The notes under the pieces: generated by a model | Databases searched by the model: none | Told to the model about the DNA's origin: nothing | The model's input: the letters and a program-made list of their open reading frames with translations, nothing else | In this document: piece by piece, positions 20,005-31,888 of the stretch | Layout of the letters: each line of letters starts with the position of its first letter | Position numbering within the stretch: the first letter of the stretch is position 1 | Assembly (NCBI RefSeq): GCF_022682495.2 | Contig: NC_071387.1 | Location: forward strand, 149,590,347-149,654,346 | Direction of reading: 5' to 3' | Origin: Desmodus rotundus | Taxonomy: Eukaryota; Chordata; Mammalia; Chiroptera; Phyllostomidae | DNA length: 64,000 nucleotides | Translations under genes and position numbers: made by a program

Positions 20005-20100
20005 CCTGATGACAGCAGATGAATGACTCTTCCTTCCTAAGTCTCAGTCTCTTCATCTGTAAAGTGGTGGGAGTAATCACACTTATCCCCTAAGGTTCCT
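20005..20100 (+). repeat. MIR fragment
   Basis: 'cctaagtctcagtctcttcatctgtaaagtggtgggagtaatcacact' is the MIR core in sense orientation. Confidence 0.7.
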
Positions 20101-20394
20101 TGTTGCCTCATTGACACATGTTTGTTACACATCTGCTATGGTCCGGGTGCCCCGCCAGAGGCCAGGAATGGAGTAACGTGCCACACGGACATGGCCCCCA
20201 CTCTCTTCCACTCATCTTTGTATCCCCCCAGTCCTGGCACAGTGCCTGCTGTATAATAATTTAATATATATTTGTTGAATTACCCAACATAGTTTTTTAT
20301 TTTCCCACTCATTTAGCATGCAATTCAGATAAAGGGACACTGAGTGAACGTGGAGAAGAAGAATCATAGCGGATGTTCATGGAGCACACACTGG

Positions 20395-20560
20395 GTGGCA
20401 GGCAGAAGGCTGAGCGTGGTGCACGGAAAGCTTCACTTAGCCTTCATCCTCTGATGCAGACCCACTTCTTCGTATCCCATTTTATAGGAAGGGAAATGAG
20501 TACAAAGAGCTGAAGTCACTCGGTCAAGGTCACATAGCTAGTAGGCAGTGACAATGCATT
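20395..20560 (-). repeat. MIR fragment
   Basis: 'cccattttataggaagggaaatgagtacaaagagctgaagtcactcggtcaaggtcacatagctagtaggca' is antisense MIR, extended on the left by weaker similarity. Confidence 0.7.
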
Positions 20561-20564
20561 GGAA

Positions 20565-22400
20565 CACAGGTAACTTCACTACACGGACAGCACCTTAAGT
20601 GATATCAAACTCTGAGAACCCAGAGTCCCACGGGGAGGGGAAGTGAGGAAACACTCAAAGCTCAGCAAGGGAAACCCTGCCATCAGGAACACAGCAGGAA
20701 AAGACCTTTTCTTTCTCTTGCTGTGTTCATCCAGCTGCTTCGTTATCTGTGAAGATCTTGCCCACTTTTTTCTCTCCTCTGTTTTTCTATTCTATATCAG
20801 GTAATAATAGGCTTAACTATGTCGGGCCACACAGTTTTATTCAACGTTATATTATATGTCATCAGCTGAAGCACTGAATCCTAAGACTGCCATATAATTC
20901 TATGTATTTTGATAAGGAACGGCACTTAAAACTGAATTGTAATCTGCTGATTATTCCTCATATAAATTTCAAAGGACCCTGATGAAATAAAATGATAAAA
21001 AGCAGACAAAGAAACAAGCCATATGTCAGATGTATTAAACACAAGGAAGCCAGACAGAAGACTAATATCTGAGATATAAAAAAAAAACAAACAAAAGTGG
21101 GTGTGTGACACAGCAAAGCAAACAGCTCACCTAGGAGACCAGCGCTGCGTTCACTACCACGTGTCAGGAACCAAGTTCAGAGTCTTCACGCACATGAACA
21201 AAAAGAATCACGGGGGCTTCCTAAAGCTTTGTTTTTCTTTTTGACTTCTCTTAATCAATTATTTATGGGACTGTTACTGGGCATTACACCCAATTTCGCA
21301 TTCAAATCAGGAGGTCATTGCAATCTAGTGCTGAACACATTAACTTGCTTGGTATTCACATGCAAAATTTTCCAAGAATAATTTATTAGGTTAGCTGTTC
21401 TTAAGTTTTTGGAATCAATGTTACATTTACTATTATTGAGTACCTTCAAGAACTTTTGTTAATGTGGGTTATATTTATTAAAACTTTTTAAAATTAAAAT
21501 AATATTTATCTATTATTTCAAAAATCACAATAATAACCCAATTGCATACTAATGTAAATAACAAAGTTAGTGAAAACAATGGCATTGTTTTTATGTTTTT
21601 GCAAATCTCTTTCACGTCTGGCTTAATAGACAAAAACTAGATTCCTTATCTATTTCAGCATTTAACCTGCTACAGAATGTTTTGGTCAAAGCATATAAAG
21701 AAAATGTAGCCTCACATAGATATAGTTAGAAAAGGAAGGAGTATACTTACTTACACAAAGGCTCAACTAACAGTTTCTTAAAGATTAGATACAATGTAGA
21801 CTCTAAAACCTTATCAATAAACTTCATGCACTCTCTTAAACTATCATCCACCGATCTACTCTGAGCACAGTGCACTGTCAGAAAATGAAGAAGGCTGAGG
21901 AGCAATAGCATCTGCACAATGAAGACATTTCCAAGTGAAGCAGCAGGAAGAGGAAACTGAATGACAGAAGGACCTCAGGAAGAAGCTCTTCTGAATTCAG
22001 GGTCAGAAAGAGAAAAGAAATCAGAAGTCCTGCCTGATAGGGCCTGAGGAGCAACTGAAGTCAGTTCTAGGCAGACAGACTGTCATTTGGATCTGCAGAG
22101 ATGGGTGGTCTCCAGTATTATAATACTGTAAATGACGAGTCAGGGGGCTGGAGCCCAGGAAAGGTCTCTGTGTTGGATGTATCGCCCAGACTGTGCCTTT
22201 GAGAAAGCAATGAAAATCTGCTCATAGGAGACCTGATCATTCTCAGCATCTAGGTTATGTCAAGATTTAAAGCAATATTATTTATGGTTTTGTAGATTCC
22301 CTCACATCTCTCTTACCTGTCTCAGTTTAATATCTTTTTTGTGCTACAAAAATATCATTAAAATAGTTTCCTGTTAAAAAATACATTGATTTTTTTCATC
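20565..22400. other. Intergenic, nothing assigned
   Basis: AT-rich sequence without recognised repeats or genes. The 61-codon minus frame at 20926-21111 has no support. Confidence 0.5.
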
Positions 22401-22643
22401 TTTTTTTATCCTCACCTGAGGCCATTTTTTTTCATTGCTTTTAGAGAAAGAGGAAGGAGGGTGGGGAGAGAGAGAGACATTGATGTGAGTAAGAAATATC
22501 CATTTGTTGCCATCAGTTGCCTTCTTGTAAGCACCCAACCAGGATCAAACCCACAGCCTGGGTGTGTGCCCTGACTGCGAGCTGAACCTGCAACCTTTCA
22601 GCCTATGGGACAGCCCTCCCCCCAACTGAGCCTCACCAGCCAG
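22401..22643 (-). mobile_element. VES-type SINE (antisense)
   Basis: 'cctcacctgaggccattttttttcattgcttttaga', GA run, 'acattgatgtgagtaagaaatatccatttgttgcc', duplicated 'ccctgactgcgagctgaacctgcaacc' and 'aactgagcctcaccagcc' give a diverged VES copy in reverse. Confidence 0.88.
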
Positions 22644-23539
22644 AAAAAAATATCCTGAATTTTTAAACAGAACTTTGACCCATGCATAACTTTGTAACAG
22701 TATGCATTGTTATTTGGAAAATATCGATTCAATGAGTTATGCAGATAATCCAAATGTTGACACATTTCATCATACAATATTATTTTAAAAAGCAAACTAG
22801 TTAATATCATCACCAATCTCATAAAAGTCTTCAAGTGTTAAGAAGTTGTCAAGCTCATGATGATAGATAAGTTTTCCAAAACTTTAATTTCCCTGCAAGC
22901 TCATATTTTATTATTTTATCATTGGCAACAAGTACTCAGTTGTTTTCCTTAAAATGACAGGCTCGCTTTATTCATTTACAAGAAAAATTCTGCCAAATAT
23001 CTAGATCAGAATAACCATAGTTTGTTAGTCATTTTCTCAAGTAAAAATGGTATGCCATGAAAAATAAAACAAAAAACAAAATCCAGCTAGTTCAACTCAC
23101 AACTCAAAGAATTGCACAAATGCTTTTCCTCAGGACAACCACAATAACTTGGCATTCAGCAAAGTACTATATATTTTTTTTTCCCATTTTGCCACCTAAA
23201 TTATTTAAAAGGTACATATTCTAGTGTTCATATTTAATTGTTAGTGCATCACCAAAGATCTTCTTGAGTGCCGTTGGGCTTTTGTTTGTCTGTTTGTTTC
23301 AGCTATGAGTGTGTGACAGGGAAGCATACAGTGACTTGTGTAGTTTGGTGCCACTTCCTTGATTCTTGACAAAGGGCTACCATTGCTTTGGCATCATCAC
23401 TGCAAATGTCAACAAGCTGAAAAGGTAAATGATGTAAGGATTTTTATTAAAGTAATTTTGGTTTTGCAGACATCTTTAAAGGTTGTCAAGAGTTTGGGGA
23501 CTCCCAGGAGTCTGTGGACCATACTTTGAGAGAATTCCT

Positions 23540-23785
23540 AGGACTTCCAGGACTGCACTGAAGAGGAGTAATGAGAGTGGGTTCCCTGGTTTTGTGTTTA
23601 GCTGGGGGCCATTTGCATATGGTCTATGTTATGTTGAGGTATGTTCCTTGTATACCCACTTTGTTCAGACTTTTTATTATGCAAGAATGTTGACTTTTGT
23701 CAAATGCTTTTCCTGCATCTATTGAGATAATTATAGTTTTGAATATTTGATATTTTAGTTTATTAATGTTATGTAACATATTTGT
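23540..23785 (-). mobile_element. L1 ORF2 (reverse transcriptase part), inverted 5' segment
   Basis: Read in reverse, 'tcaatagatgcaggaaaagcatttgacaaaag' encodes the SIDAEKAFDK-type stretch of the L1 reverse transcriptase. The segment ends where a plus-strand L1 3' part begins. Confidence 0.75.
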
Positions 23786-23789
23786 TGAT

Positions 23790-24595
23790 AAGTGGACTCC
23801 TATTTATACCACTCACAAAAACTAACTTAAAATAAAGACCTAACTGTAAGACCTGAAACCATAAATCCCTAGAAAAAAAAAACCCAGAAAAAGCTCCTTG
23901 ACATTGGCCTTGGCAATGATTTTTTGGACATAACATCAAAAGCACAGCAAGAAAACTAAAACTCAATAAGTGAAACGACATCTAACTAAAAAGCTTCTGT
24001 ACAACAAAGGAAACAATCAGCAAAATGAAAAGGCAAACCACAGAATGAGAAAAAATACCTACAAATCATATATGTGATTAAGATGTTTATATCCAAAATA
24101 TATAAGAAATTTATACAACTCAATGGCAAAAGGAAAACAAACAATCTGATTTAAAAATAGGCAAAATAATTGAACAGACATTTTCCCAAAGGAGATATAC
24201 AGATGGCCAACAGGTACATGATGAGATGCTCAGCATCACTAATCATCAGGGAAATACAAATCAAAATCACTGCCAGATATCACCTCACACCTGTTAGAAC
24301 ACTTGTTATCAGAAAGACAAGCAATAACAAATGCTGGCGAGGACGTACAGCCAAGGGACCCCTCATTTACTGCTGGCGGGAATGTAAACTGGTGCAGCCA
24401 CAGTGGAAAACAGCATAGAGGTTTCTCAGAAAATTAAAACCAGAACTGTTATATGGTCCAGCAATTCTAATTCTGGTATATCTGAAGGAAATAAAAGCAT
24501 TACCTTATAGAGATATCTATATTGCCATGTTCATTGCAACATTATTCACAATAATCAAAACATGGAAACAACCTAAGTATGCACTGACACATGAA
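23790..24595 (+). mobile_element. L1M 3' part (sense)
   Basis: 'aaaactaaaactcaataagtgaaacgacatctaactaaaaagcttctgtacaacaaagg', 'ttcccaaaggagatatacagatggccaacaggtacatgatgagatgctcagcatcactaatcatcaggg' and 'atattgccatgttcattgcaacattattcaca' run in the L1 order. It adjoins the inverted segment at 23540-23785. Confidence 0.85.
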
Positions 24596-24960
24596 TTTGT
24601 TCCACTAACTGAAAACTGAATAATTGCCAGCTATCCAAATATAGTTGATGGAGAAAAGATGAGTTTCCATGGCACAAAAACAATGTCTGCCTGGACCATA
24701 TCTTTTACAATCTAAATACAGGGTGTTTTTTTAAAAATTCAGAATGTTCTCCCCTTTATATATCTGATTTTTGCTGATGTGACAAGTGAGAAAACAGCAG
24801 GAATTATTTAGGATTTTATAGCACAGATTCATTTCCAAAAACCGATCCAGTTCTTTAAAAAATGGACATCCCAGGGGTGAAAAAAAAAAACTATATGCCC
24901 ATGAATATTTAATCTATTCTGGAACTTTTGAACATAGAGAAGATGTAATGAAAAGCATGT

Positions 24961-27046
24961 GGGGACTTCTGGTAAAGATGGAGGCATAGGTAATCATGGC
25001 TCACCTCCTTGCACAACCACATCAAAATTACAACAAACTACAGACCAAAGATCACTTACAACTGTCAGAAATTGAGTTGAATGGAAATCCAACAACTACG
25101 GAACTAAAGAAACCACATCAATTGAGTACAGTAGGAGACACAGAAGCATGTAGACACAGAACGGGTAGGTCCCACACCCACTTGTGGTGGGTAAAAACTC
25201 AGGAGGGTTATCTTGGGAGTGAGGGGTCCCAGCTCCACATCAGGCCCCCCAGCCCAGGGTACCAGTGCCAGGAAGAGAAACCCCCAAAACTTGTGGCTAC
25301 AAAAACCAATGGGTTTGGAGTTGGTGAAAAAAAACTACTGGATTCCCTGGCAGTTCCTCTTAAAGGGCCCATGCTGAACTTACTCAGATGTATCCCCTCT
25401 GAGGTTCAGCACTGGGGTAGCTACTTGAAAGGCACTAGTGACATCAGGGAGGAACTGAAGTTTCTGGCATCAGAGAGAGAGCTGGGGGACAGCTTTCTCC
25501 CAGACAAAGGAGGCCATTGTGCCTTCTTTGAGCCCTTTCCCCCTCAGAGCCACAGAACCACAGAACAGGCAGGCTGGTGCTGTATCTGGGACTCCATCAA
25601 CCTGGCTAATACTGTTTGCCCCACGCTCCAACCCACCCAACTTATGGGCCCACCCACAGCCTTGTGCCTCTTGGCTAAGTGGCCTCAGGCCCAGTACTAG
25701 CAGCAACCAGCTTTAGATCACAGTTTGACTCCACCTGGGAACCTCCAAGACCAGCACAAGTAGTAGCCACTTGCAGATTGCTTTGTAGCTCAGACTGGGT
25801 GGCCCTGGGTCGAACACAGGTGCTGGCTGACCCTGACCTACCCCACCCGGGAAACCCCAGATCCTGTGTATCCAGTGGACAGCTACAGATCATGTCAAAG
25901 CACCACTATCTGTCCCTGCACAGCTGATGCCCCACAGATGGTTGGTGGTCAGTGGTCACAGCCAGTCCTTGCAGCTGACTGGCCTGGGTAAATCCCTCCC
26001 ATTGACCTGCCAACAGCAAGTAAGGCTCAACTACAAGAAGAGGGTATTCTTAGCCCACATGGAGGGGACACCTTGAACAGCCAGTTTGGGTGATAGGGAA
26101 GGCTGTGCCACTGGACCACACTACCAAGACAGGGAGTCATAGCAGCTCTGCCTATACATAGAAACAAACACAGGGAGGCTGCCAAAATGAGGAGACAAAG
26201 AAACATGACCCAAATAAAAGGACAGATCAAATCTCCAGAAAAAGCCCTAAACAAAATGAAGATGATCAATCTCTCATATACAGAATTCAAAACACTTGTT
26301 ATAAGGATGGTCAAGGTACTCAGGGAGTACTTCAACAGCATGAAAAAGAGCCAGGCAGAAATGAAGGATATACTAATGGAAATAAACAATTTCAGGGGAT
26401 CAATAGTAGAGTAAATGAAACCAAAATCCAATCAATGATATGGAACATAAGGAAGCAAAAAACAACCGTCAGAACAACAAGAAGAAAAAAGAATTCCCCA
26501 AAAGGAGGATAGTGTATGAAGCCTCTGGGACAATTTCAAGCAAACCAACATTTGCATTATAGGAGTACCAGAAGAAGAAGAGAAATAGCAAGAAACTGGA
26601 AACCTATTTGAAAAAATAATGAAAGAAAACTTCTCTGATTTGGTGAAGGAAATAGATGTGCAACTCCAGGAAGCACGTAGAGTCCCATACAAGATAGATG
26701 TAAACAGGTCCACACCAAGACACATCATAATTAAAATGCCAAAGGTTAAAAATAAAGAGAGAATCTTAAAAGCAGCAAGAGAAAAGCAGTTAGTTATCTA
26801 CAGGGGAGTTCCCATAAGACTGTCAGCTGATTTCTCAAAAGAAACTTTGCAGGCTAGAAGGGATTGGCAAGAAATATTCAGTCGTGAAAAACATAGGAAA
26901 TGGAGTAGCCAAAGAATTTATATGCATGACCCATGGACATGAAAAAAGGTAGGGGATTACCTGAGGGCAGCTGGGAGTGCTGTGTGGGGTATAACAGGGG
27001 GAAAATTGGGATAACTGTAACAGCACAATCAAAATATTTTAAAGAG
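24961..27046 (+). mobile_element. HAL1-like (half-L1) retrotransposon, copy A, internally deleted
   Basis: The 5' end 'ggggacttctggtaaagatggaggcatagg' begins a leader of about 1.2 kb, followed by L1-type ORF1 remnants. The sequence then jumps within ORF1 (about 26885) into the 3' UTR and ends 'gggataactgtaacagcacaatc' plus an A/T tail. There is no ORF2. By comparison with copy C about 0.4 kb is missing at the jump. A possible weak duplication is 'gaaaagcatg' (24950) and 'gaaaacatg' (27049). Confidence 0.8.
26187..26900 (+). pseudogene. HAL1 ORF1 remnant, copy A
   Basis: Starts MRRQRNMTQIKGQ, the same start context as copy C. The coiled-coil-like N-terminal part (LVIRMVKVLREYFNSMKKSQ) stops at 26414. 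A second open piece from 26619 carries the RNA-binding region ([22 protein letters not shown], then RLSADFSKETLQARRDWQEIF). Several stops and frameshifts lie between. The last 20 codons of the second piece (after EIFS) are 3' UTR sequence brought in by the deletion. Not functional. Confidence 0.85.
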
Positions 27047-28004
27047 AGGAAAACATGGACTAAAATAATTTCTGATTTCCACTCTCCACGTGAGAGGTAA
27101 AAATGCTACCCAATGAGAACACTGTTCCAAGCCTTCTTTTTGACTCATCATATTATCCACTTTAATCTAAATAACCCATGGGTCAGTGGATACAGTAGGC
27201 ACCTATTGATTCTCAACATCTTTTGAAAACACTCTCTTAGGTCTTCGTAGTTTCCACATTTTGAGTCTTGCATCAAGATATCATGTAAAAGACTGCATCA
27301 GAATCCCCTGTTACTTAAGGCACGAAAGCTCATGACTTAGATTTCCCCATTTAGAGGTCTCCGGACAAGATATGGACGAGGAAGGGAGCAATGTTAGGAT
27401 GTGGTCCTGCACAGATCCTGGCAAGTGTGGTGTTGGAGGGGTTCCAGTTCTTCAGAGTTTGTGGTGGTGGCATGTCTGACCACAGGTGTGCTTGAAGGTA
27501 AGCAGTGGGGGTGGCAGAACAAGTATTTTCAATAGGACATTTCCCCACAGGTGTATGGGCATTGTGCTTTATTACTAGCTACTTAACATTTTAAGTCTAG
27601 TTCTCTGAATCTCCTTGAGATTCAGATGAAGTTCTTAATATACTTTCATAAATATTTTGTTTAAATTAGTTAGAAATCACCCTGTGATTTACAATTAAAC
27701 TGCTGACCAGAACAATGGAGACAAAACATGGTAACAGTGAAGTAGTTTAATTTCAGTTATGATGGATAAGAAGGGCATTGGAAGTGGAAGATTCAAAATC
27801 TCCATAGAGTAAAAGAATCTGGTATATTTCAGAGATTTTTAAATTTGGAAGTTCTTCTTTTGATTAAATATGGGATTAGTCCCCTTAACTATCCCCATAG
27901 CTGTACAAGGAAAGGCACTAAGGGGGGGACTCTTGAGTATTTTCAAGAATTTGTAAGATAGTGTAAAAATAAATTGTCCCAAATCATCATCTGGGAAAAC
28001 TTAT

Positions 28005-28425
28005 TATTAGCTCCCCCATCCCCAGGTTTATTGAGATATAATTGATATATAACATTGATTAATTTTAAAGTGTACATGATGATTTAATATATGTGTGTAT
28101 TGTGAAATGATTACCATAATAGGTTATTTAACACATTTATCAACTTACATAGTTAATTATCTTTGTGTGTGTGCGTGGTGAGAGTGTTTAAAGTCTACTC
28201 TCGTAGCAACTATTTACAATAAAGCTCTGTTAACTGTAGTCACCACTTGTGCATTCAATCCCCAGAACTTATTAAGCTTATACCTGGACATTCATACCCA
28301 TGAACCACCGTCACCCCTTTCCTCCTTCCAGCACCCTGCCTCCATCTGACTGATTGCTCTTTGCATCACGGCCGCAGTGTTCATCCGAACTGTCACAAAT
28401 AGAAGAATTTCTTTCTTCTTACAGC
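28005..28425 (-). mobile_element. Old L1M 3' end
   Basis: 'tttattgagatataattgatatataacattgatt', 'ttgtgaaatgattaccataatag', 'agtctactctcgtagcaacta' and 'ttaactgtagtcaccact' are the antisense 3' end of L1M elements. An (AC)n tract follows at about 28436-28453. Confidence 0.8.
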
Positions 28426-28641
28426 TGAATGATTACACACACACACACACACATACATAAGGTGCCCAATCTTAATGTTTTTACACATTTTAGATCAACT
28501 TCATATGCTGATGGAGCAGCAAATCCTCCTGATCATACTGAGAACAGGCAAAAGATCAACTCTTTTCAGCAAAAACAACCAGTTCAAGAAGGTAGCATGG
28601 AAGGCCAAAGTTTTCTAGAATCTTGGTAGATTGAGATTTCT

Positions 28642-30661
28642 TTCTTTAAAAAATTTTTTTATTATATTTTTATTTTTATGATTCATGATTTTATTTTTAA
28701 AGTATATTTTATTGATTATGCTATTATAGTTGTCCTAGTTTTCTCCCCTTTGCCCTCCTCCACCCATTATCCCCCTTCCTTCCAGCATTCCCCGCCCTTA
28801 GTTCATGTTCATGGGTTGTGTATATAAGTTCTTTGTCCTCTCCAATTCCTACACTGTTCTTAATATCACCCTGTCTATTTTGTATCTACTAATTATGCTT
28901 CTTAATCCCTGTACCTTTTGCCTAATTCTTCCCTCCCTACTGAGAACCCTCCAAAGGATCTCCATGTCTATGATTCTATTTCTGTTCTAGTTGTTCGCTT
29001 GTTTTTCTTTTTTAAACTCGGTTGTTGATAGTTGTAAGTTTGAAGTCATTTTAATGAACATAGCTTTGATCTTCCTAAATAAGTTCCTTTAACATTTCAT
29101 ATAATAAGGGCTTGGGAATTATGAACTCCTTTAGCTTTACCTTGTCTTGGAAGCACTCTATACTTCCATTCTAATTGATAGTTTTGATGGATAGAGTAAT
29201 CTTGGTTGTAGGTCCTTGCTTTTCATCACTTTGAATACTTCTTGCCAGTCCCTTCTAGCCTGAAAAGTTCCTTTTGAGAAATCAGTTGATAGTCTCATGG
29301 GGACTCTTTTGTAGGTAACTTTCTGCCTTTCCCTTGCTGTTTTTAAGATTCTCTTTTTATCTTTAACCTTTGGCATTTTAATTATGATGTGTTTTGGTAT
29401 GGTCGTCTTTGGGCCCAACTTGTATGGGACTCTCTGTGCTTTCTGTATTTGTATGTCTATTTCTTTCATCAAATTAGGGAAGTTTTCTTTCATTATTTTT
29501 TGAAATAAGTTTTCAATTTCTAGTTCTTCCTCTTCTCCTTCTGGCATCCTTATGATTTGGATGTTGGCACTTTCGAAGATGTCTCAGAGTCTTCTTATTC
29601 TCTCATTTTTTTGAATTCTTGTTTCTGCATTCTGTTCTGGTTGATTATTTATTTCTTCCTTATGTTCCAAATCACTGATTTGAACCCTGGCTTCCTTCCC
29701 TTGACTGTTTGTTCCCTGTGGATTTTTCTTTATTTCACTTAGTGTAGCCTTCATTTCTTCTCTTATGCTTTTGCCATAGTTAGCGAGTTCTCTGGGCATC
29801 CTTATCACCAGTGTTTTGAGCTCTGCATCTGATAGGTTGGCTATCTCCATTTTGCTTATCTGGGTTTTGTTCTGTTCTTTCATTTGGGCCAAATTTCTTT
29901 GCCTCCTTGATTTGGCAGCCTCCCTTTTTATGTTTCCGTGTATTAGATAGAGCTGCTTTGACTCCCTGTCTTGGTGCACCTGTTCAGTTGTATGGGGCAG
30001 AGCCTTAGGTATTCATGAGGGCAGGGCAACCTGCTTCACCACTTTGTGGCTCTGTATGTCAGGAAGGGGTCCGAGAGGGGACAATGCCACTGAGGCTTGC
30101 TTGGCACTTTCCCCATTTCCAGTCACTTCACCCACTTTCCCATATGTGACTGGCACCCTCTAGCTGCTGTCTTGGTGGTGGTTCCCAGAGTAGGTGGTTT
30201 TGTGTTCATTCTAGGACTGTGAGGGCCCATTAAATAGCTTCTTCCAAGAGACCAGCAGCTTCTTTTGCTGCCACGACCTCACTGGTTTTTATAGCCAGAA
30301 GTTATGAGGCTTTATTTACTTGGCGCTGGAACCCTAGGCTTTGTGGTCTGACCTGGAGCAGGGATAATTCCACAGTATCCCTTCCAATTTTATTCACCAC
30401 ACATGAATGTGGGACCACCTGTTCCAGCAGCCACCTCGCCACCACCACAGCACTACATCCTTCCCACCCTGGTTCCTCGTCTCTGCCCCTTCTAGCACTC
30501 TGGATGAATATGGTTTCTTTAAATCCTTGGTTGTCAGACTTCCATACAGTTTGATTTGCTGGCAGTTCTGGTTGGTTTTGAAGTTATTTTTGAAACTTCT
30601 TATGGTTGTGCAAGGAGGCAAAGTGTGTCTACCTATGCCTCCATCTGGACTGGAATTCCCC
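28642..30661 (-). mobile_element. HAL1-like retrotransposon, copy B, with perfect target-site duplication
   Basis: 2020 bp, flanked by an identical 15-bp duplication 'tagattgagatttct' at 28627-28641 and 30662-30676. In minus orientation: 5' end 'ccagatggaggcataggtag', a leader of about 0.7 kb (shorter than in A and C), ORF1, a 3' UTR of about 0.4 kb, then the shared 3' end and A/T-rich tail. There is no ORF2 or room for it. The perfect duplication suggests the youngest of the three. Confidence 0.88.
29075..29979 (-). pseudogene. HAL1 ORF1, copy B, nearly intact
   Basis: One reading frame runs from 29979 to 29158 with a single TGA at 29584-29586, where related ORF1 proteins have Trp after the IRRL stretch. 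It holds a charged coiled-coil-like N-terminal part (LSDAELKTLVIRM) and the RNA-binding core ([44 protein letters not shown]). It stops early at 29158 through a one-base frameshift near 29165. The shifted frame continues with the expected C-terminus (KLKEFII, LLYEMLKELI) to a TAG at 29075-29077. The usual start Met of copies A and C is replaced here (AAATCAAGG), so the true start is uncertain. The family function is binding L1-type RNA. Confidence 0.85.
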
Positions 30662-31888
30662 TAGATTGAGATTTCTCAGTCAGGCTTTTTGGGTACTATT
30701 AGAGTTAGAAAAATAGTCTGTCAAGGTACCTTCCTCCAGTGATTCAAAAAATAACAAGACTTCCCATTGCCCCAACACCTCAGATTCCACCAATATGAAA
30801 GCACACGCTCAATGTCCAGCACAACCCGCCTCACAGATGACAGCAGTGTTCAGGTCATCCCTTTAAACATTACAATTTAATTCTTAGGTGTGATGTTACT
30901 CACAGGTCTATCTTTAAAAGGAGCAATTGCTTTTTTTCCTCTGTGAAGATGTCCATCACGCTGCAATCTTCCAGTATATTGACAACTTTCTAGAAGCCAC
31001 ATACCATAGCAAAAGAGGGAACCCGCTGTTCTTGAAAAAAAAAACCCAACAACAACAACAAAAACAAATGGCGACACTCCCTGTGGAATATTTTTGGCAA
31101 CAATAGAGAAGGTTAATTTAATTTACCAGCATTAGACAGTTCTATTGCGTTTTCTAACTCTTTTGGCAGAGAAAACAACACAGTGTTACATACCTGAAAT
31201 ATCTCACATCCTATCCTGTGTCTCAACCAAAGAGCCTATTTATTCTCTGTTATAAATAATCTCTTGGTGCTCTCTGCCATCTCGTCCCCAGCTCACAAGT
31301 GGAAATGATCCTGAAGCCTTAATTGCTTTTTATAGGTCATCATCACCGTCATCCAGCGCTCTTTGAGGAGGAACATTTAAAAAATATGTGATGTAATCAG
31401 ATATCAGAGCGCTCACCTTTTCCTTGTAAGACAACCCAGCCTGTCAAATGAAAGAGAAGTATCACAGCAGAAAGATACGCATGTCTGAATTCAAGTAGAT
31501 GCTAAGAATTCTTTAACAATAAAGAAAGGAAAGAAAATAGAAGATCAGCTCAAAAAGAGTTGAGAGGATGAGCTCAAATAGAGGATCATCTCTAGGAGGC
31601 ATGTCCTATTTAGGAAACAATTTCCTTTCTTAGCTATGCCTGGACATTGTACTAAATAAATTCAAAATGCAATTGCCAAAGCCACTGAGGAAAGAACTGC
31701 TGCAGTTCTGCTTAAAAGCCTAATCATGAAGAACTATGAGAAGCATGGGCTTTGAAAGTGGGGTTTCAGTGATGTGAGGAACTCAGAGTAGCTGTGATCA
31801 CAGGAAGCATCAGGTGGTGGCTCCACACTTGTTCTCCAAAAGCTGGGCAGAGACACAGATGGTCAGGAAATCAGCAAAGTTCTGTTTC

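Noticed and set aside
24996..25700. A 234-codon plus-strand open frame, the longest in the window
   Set aside because: It lies wholly in the leader of HAL1 copy A, and the equivalent region in copies B and C is not open in the same way. Low-complexity composition and no known domain.
25470..26431. Minus-strand open frames of 72-134 codons
   Set aside because: They are antisense to HAL1 copy A; the hydrophobic 'protein' at 26027-26431 is the reverse of A-rich ORF1 sequence.
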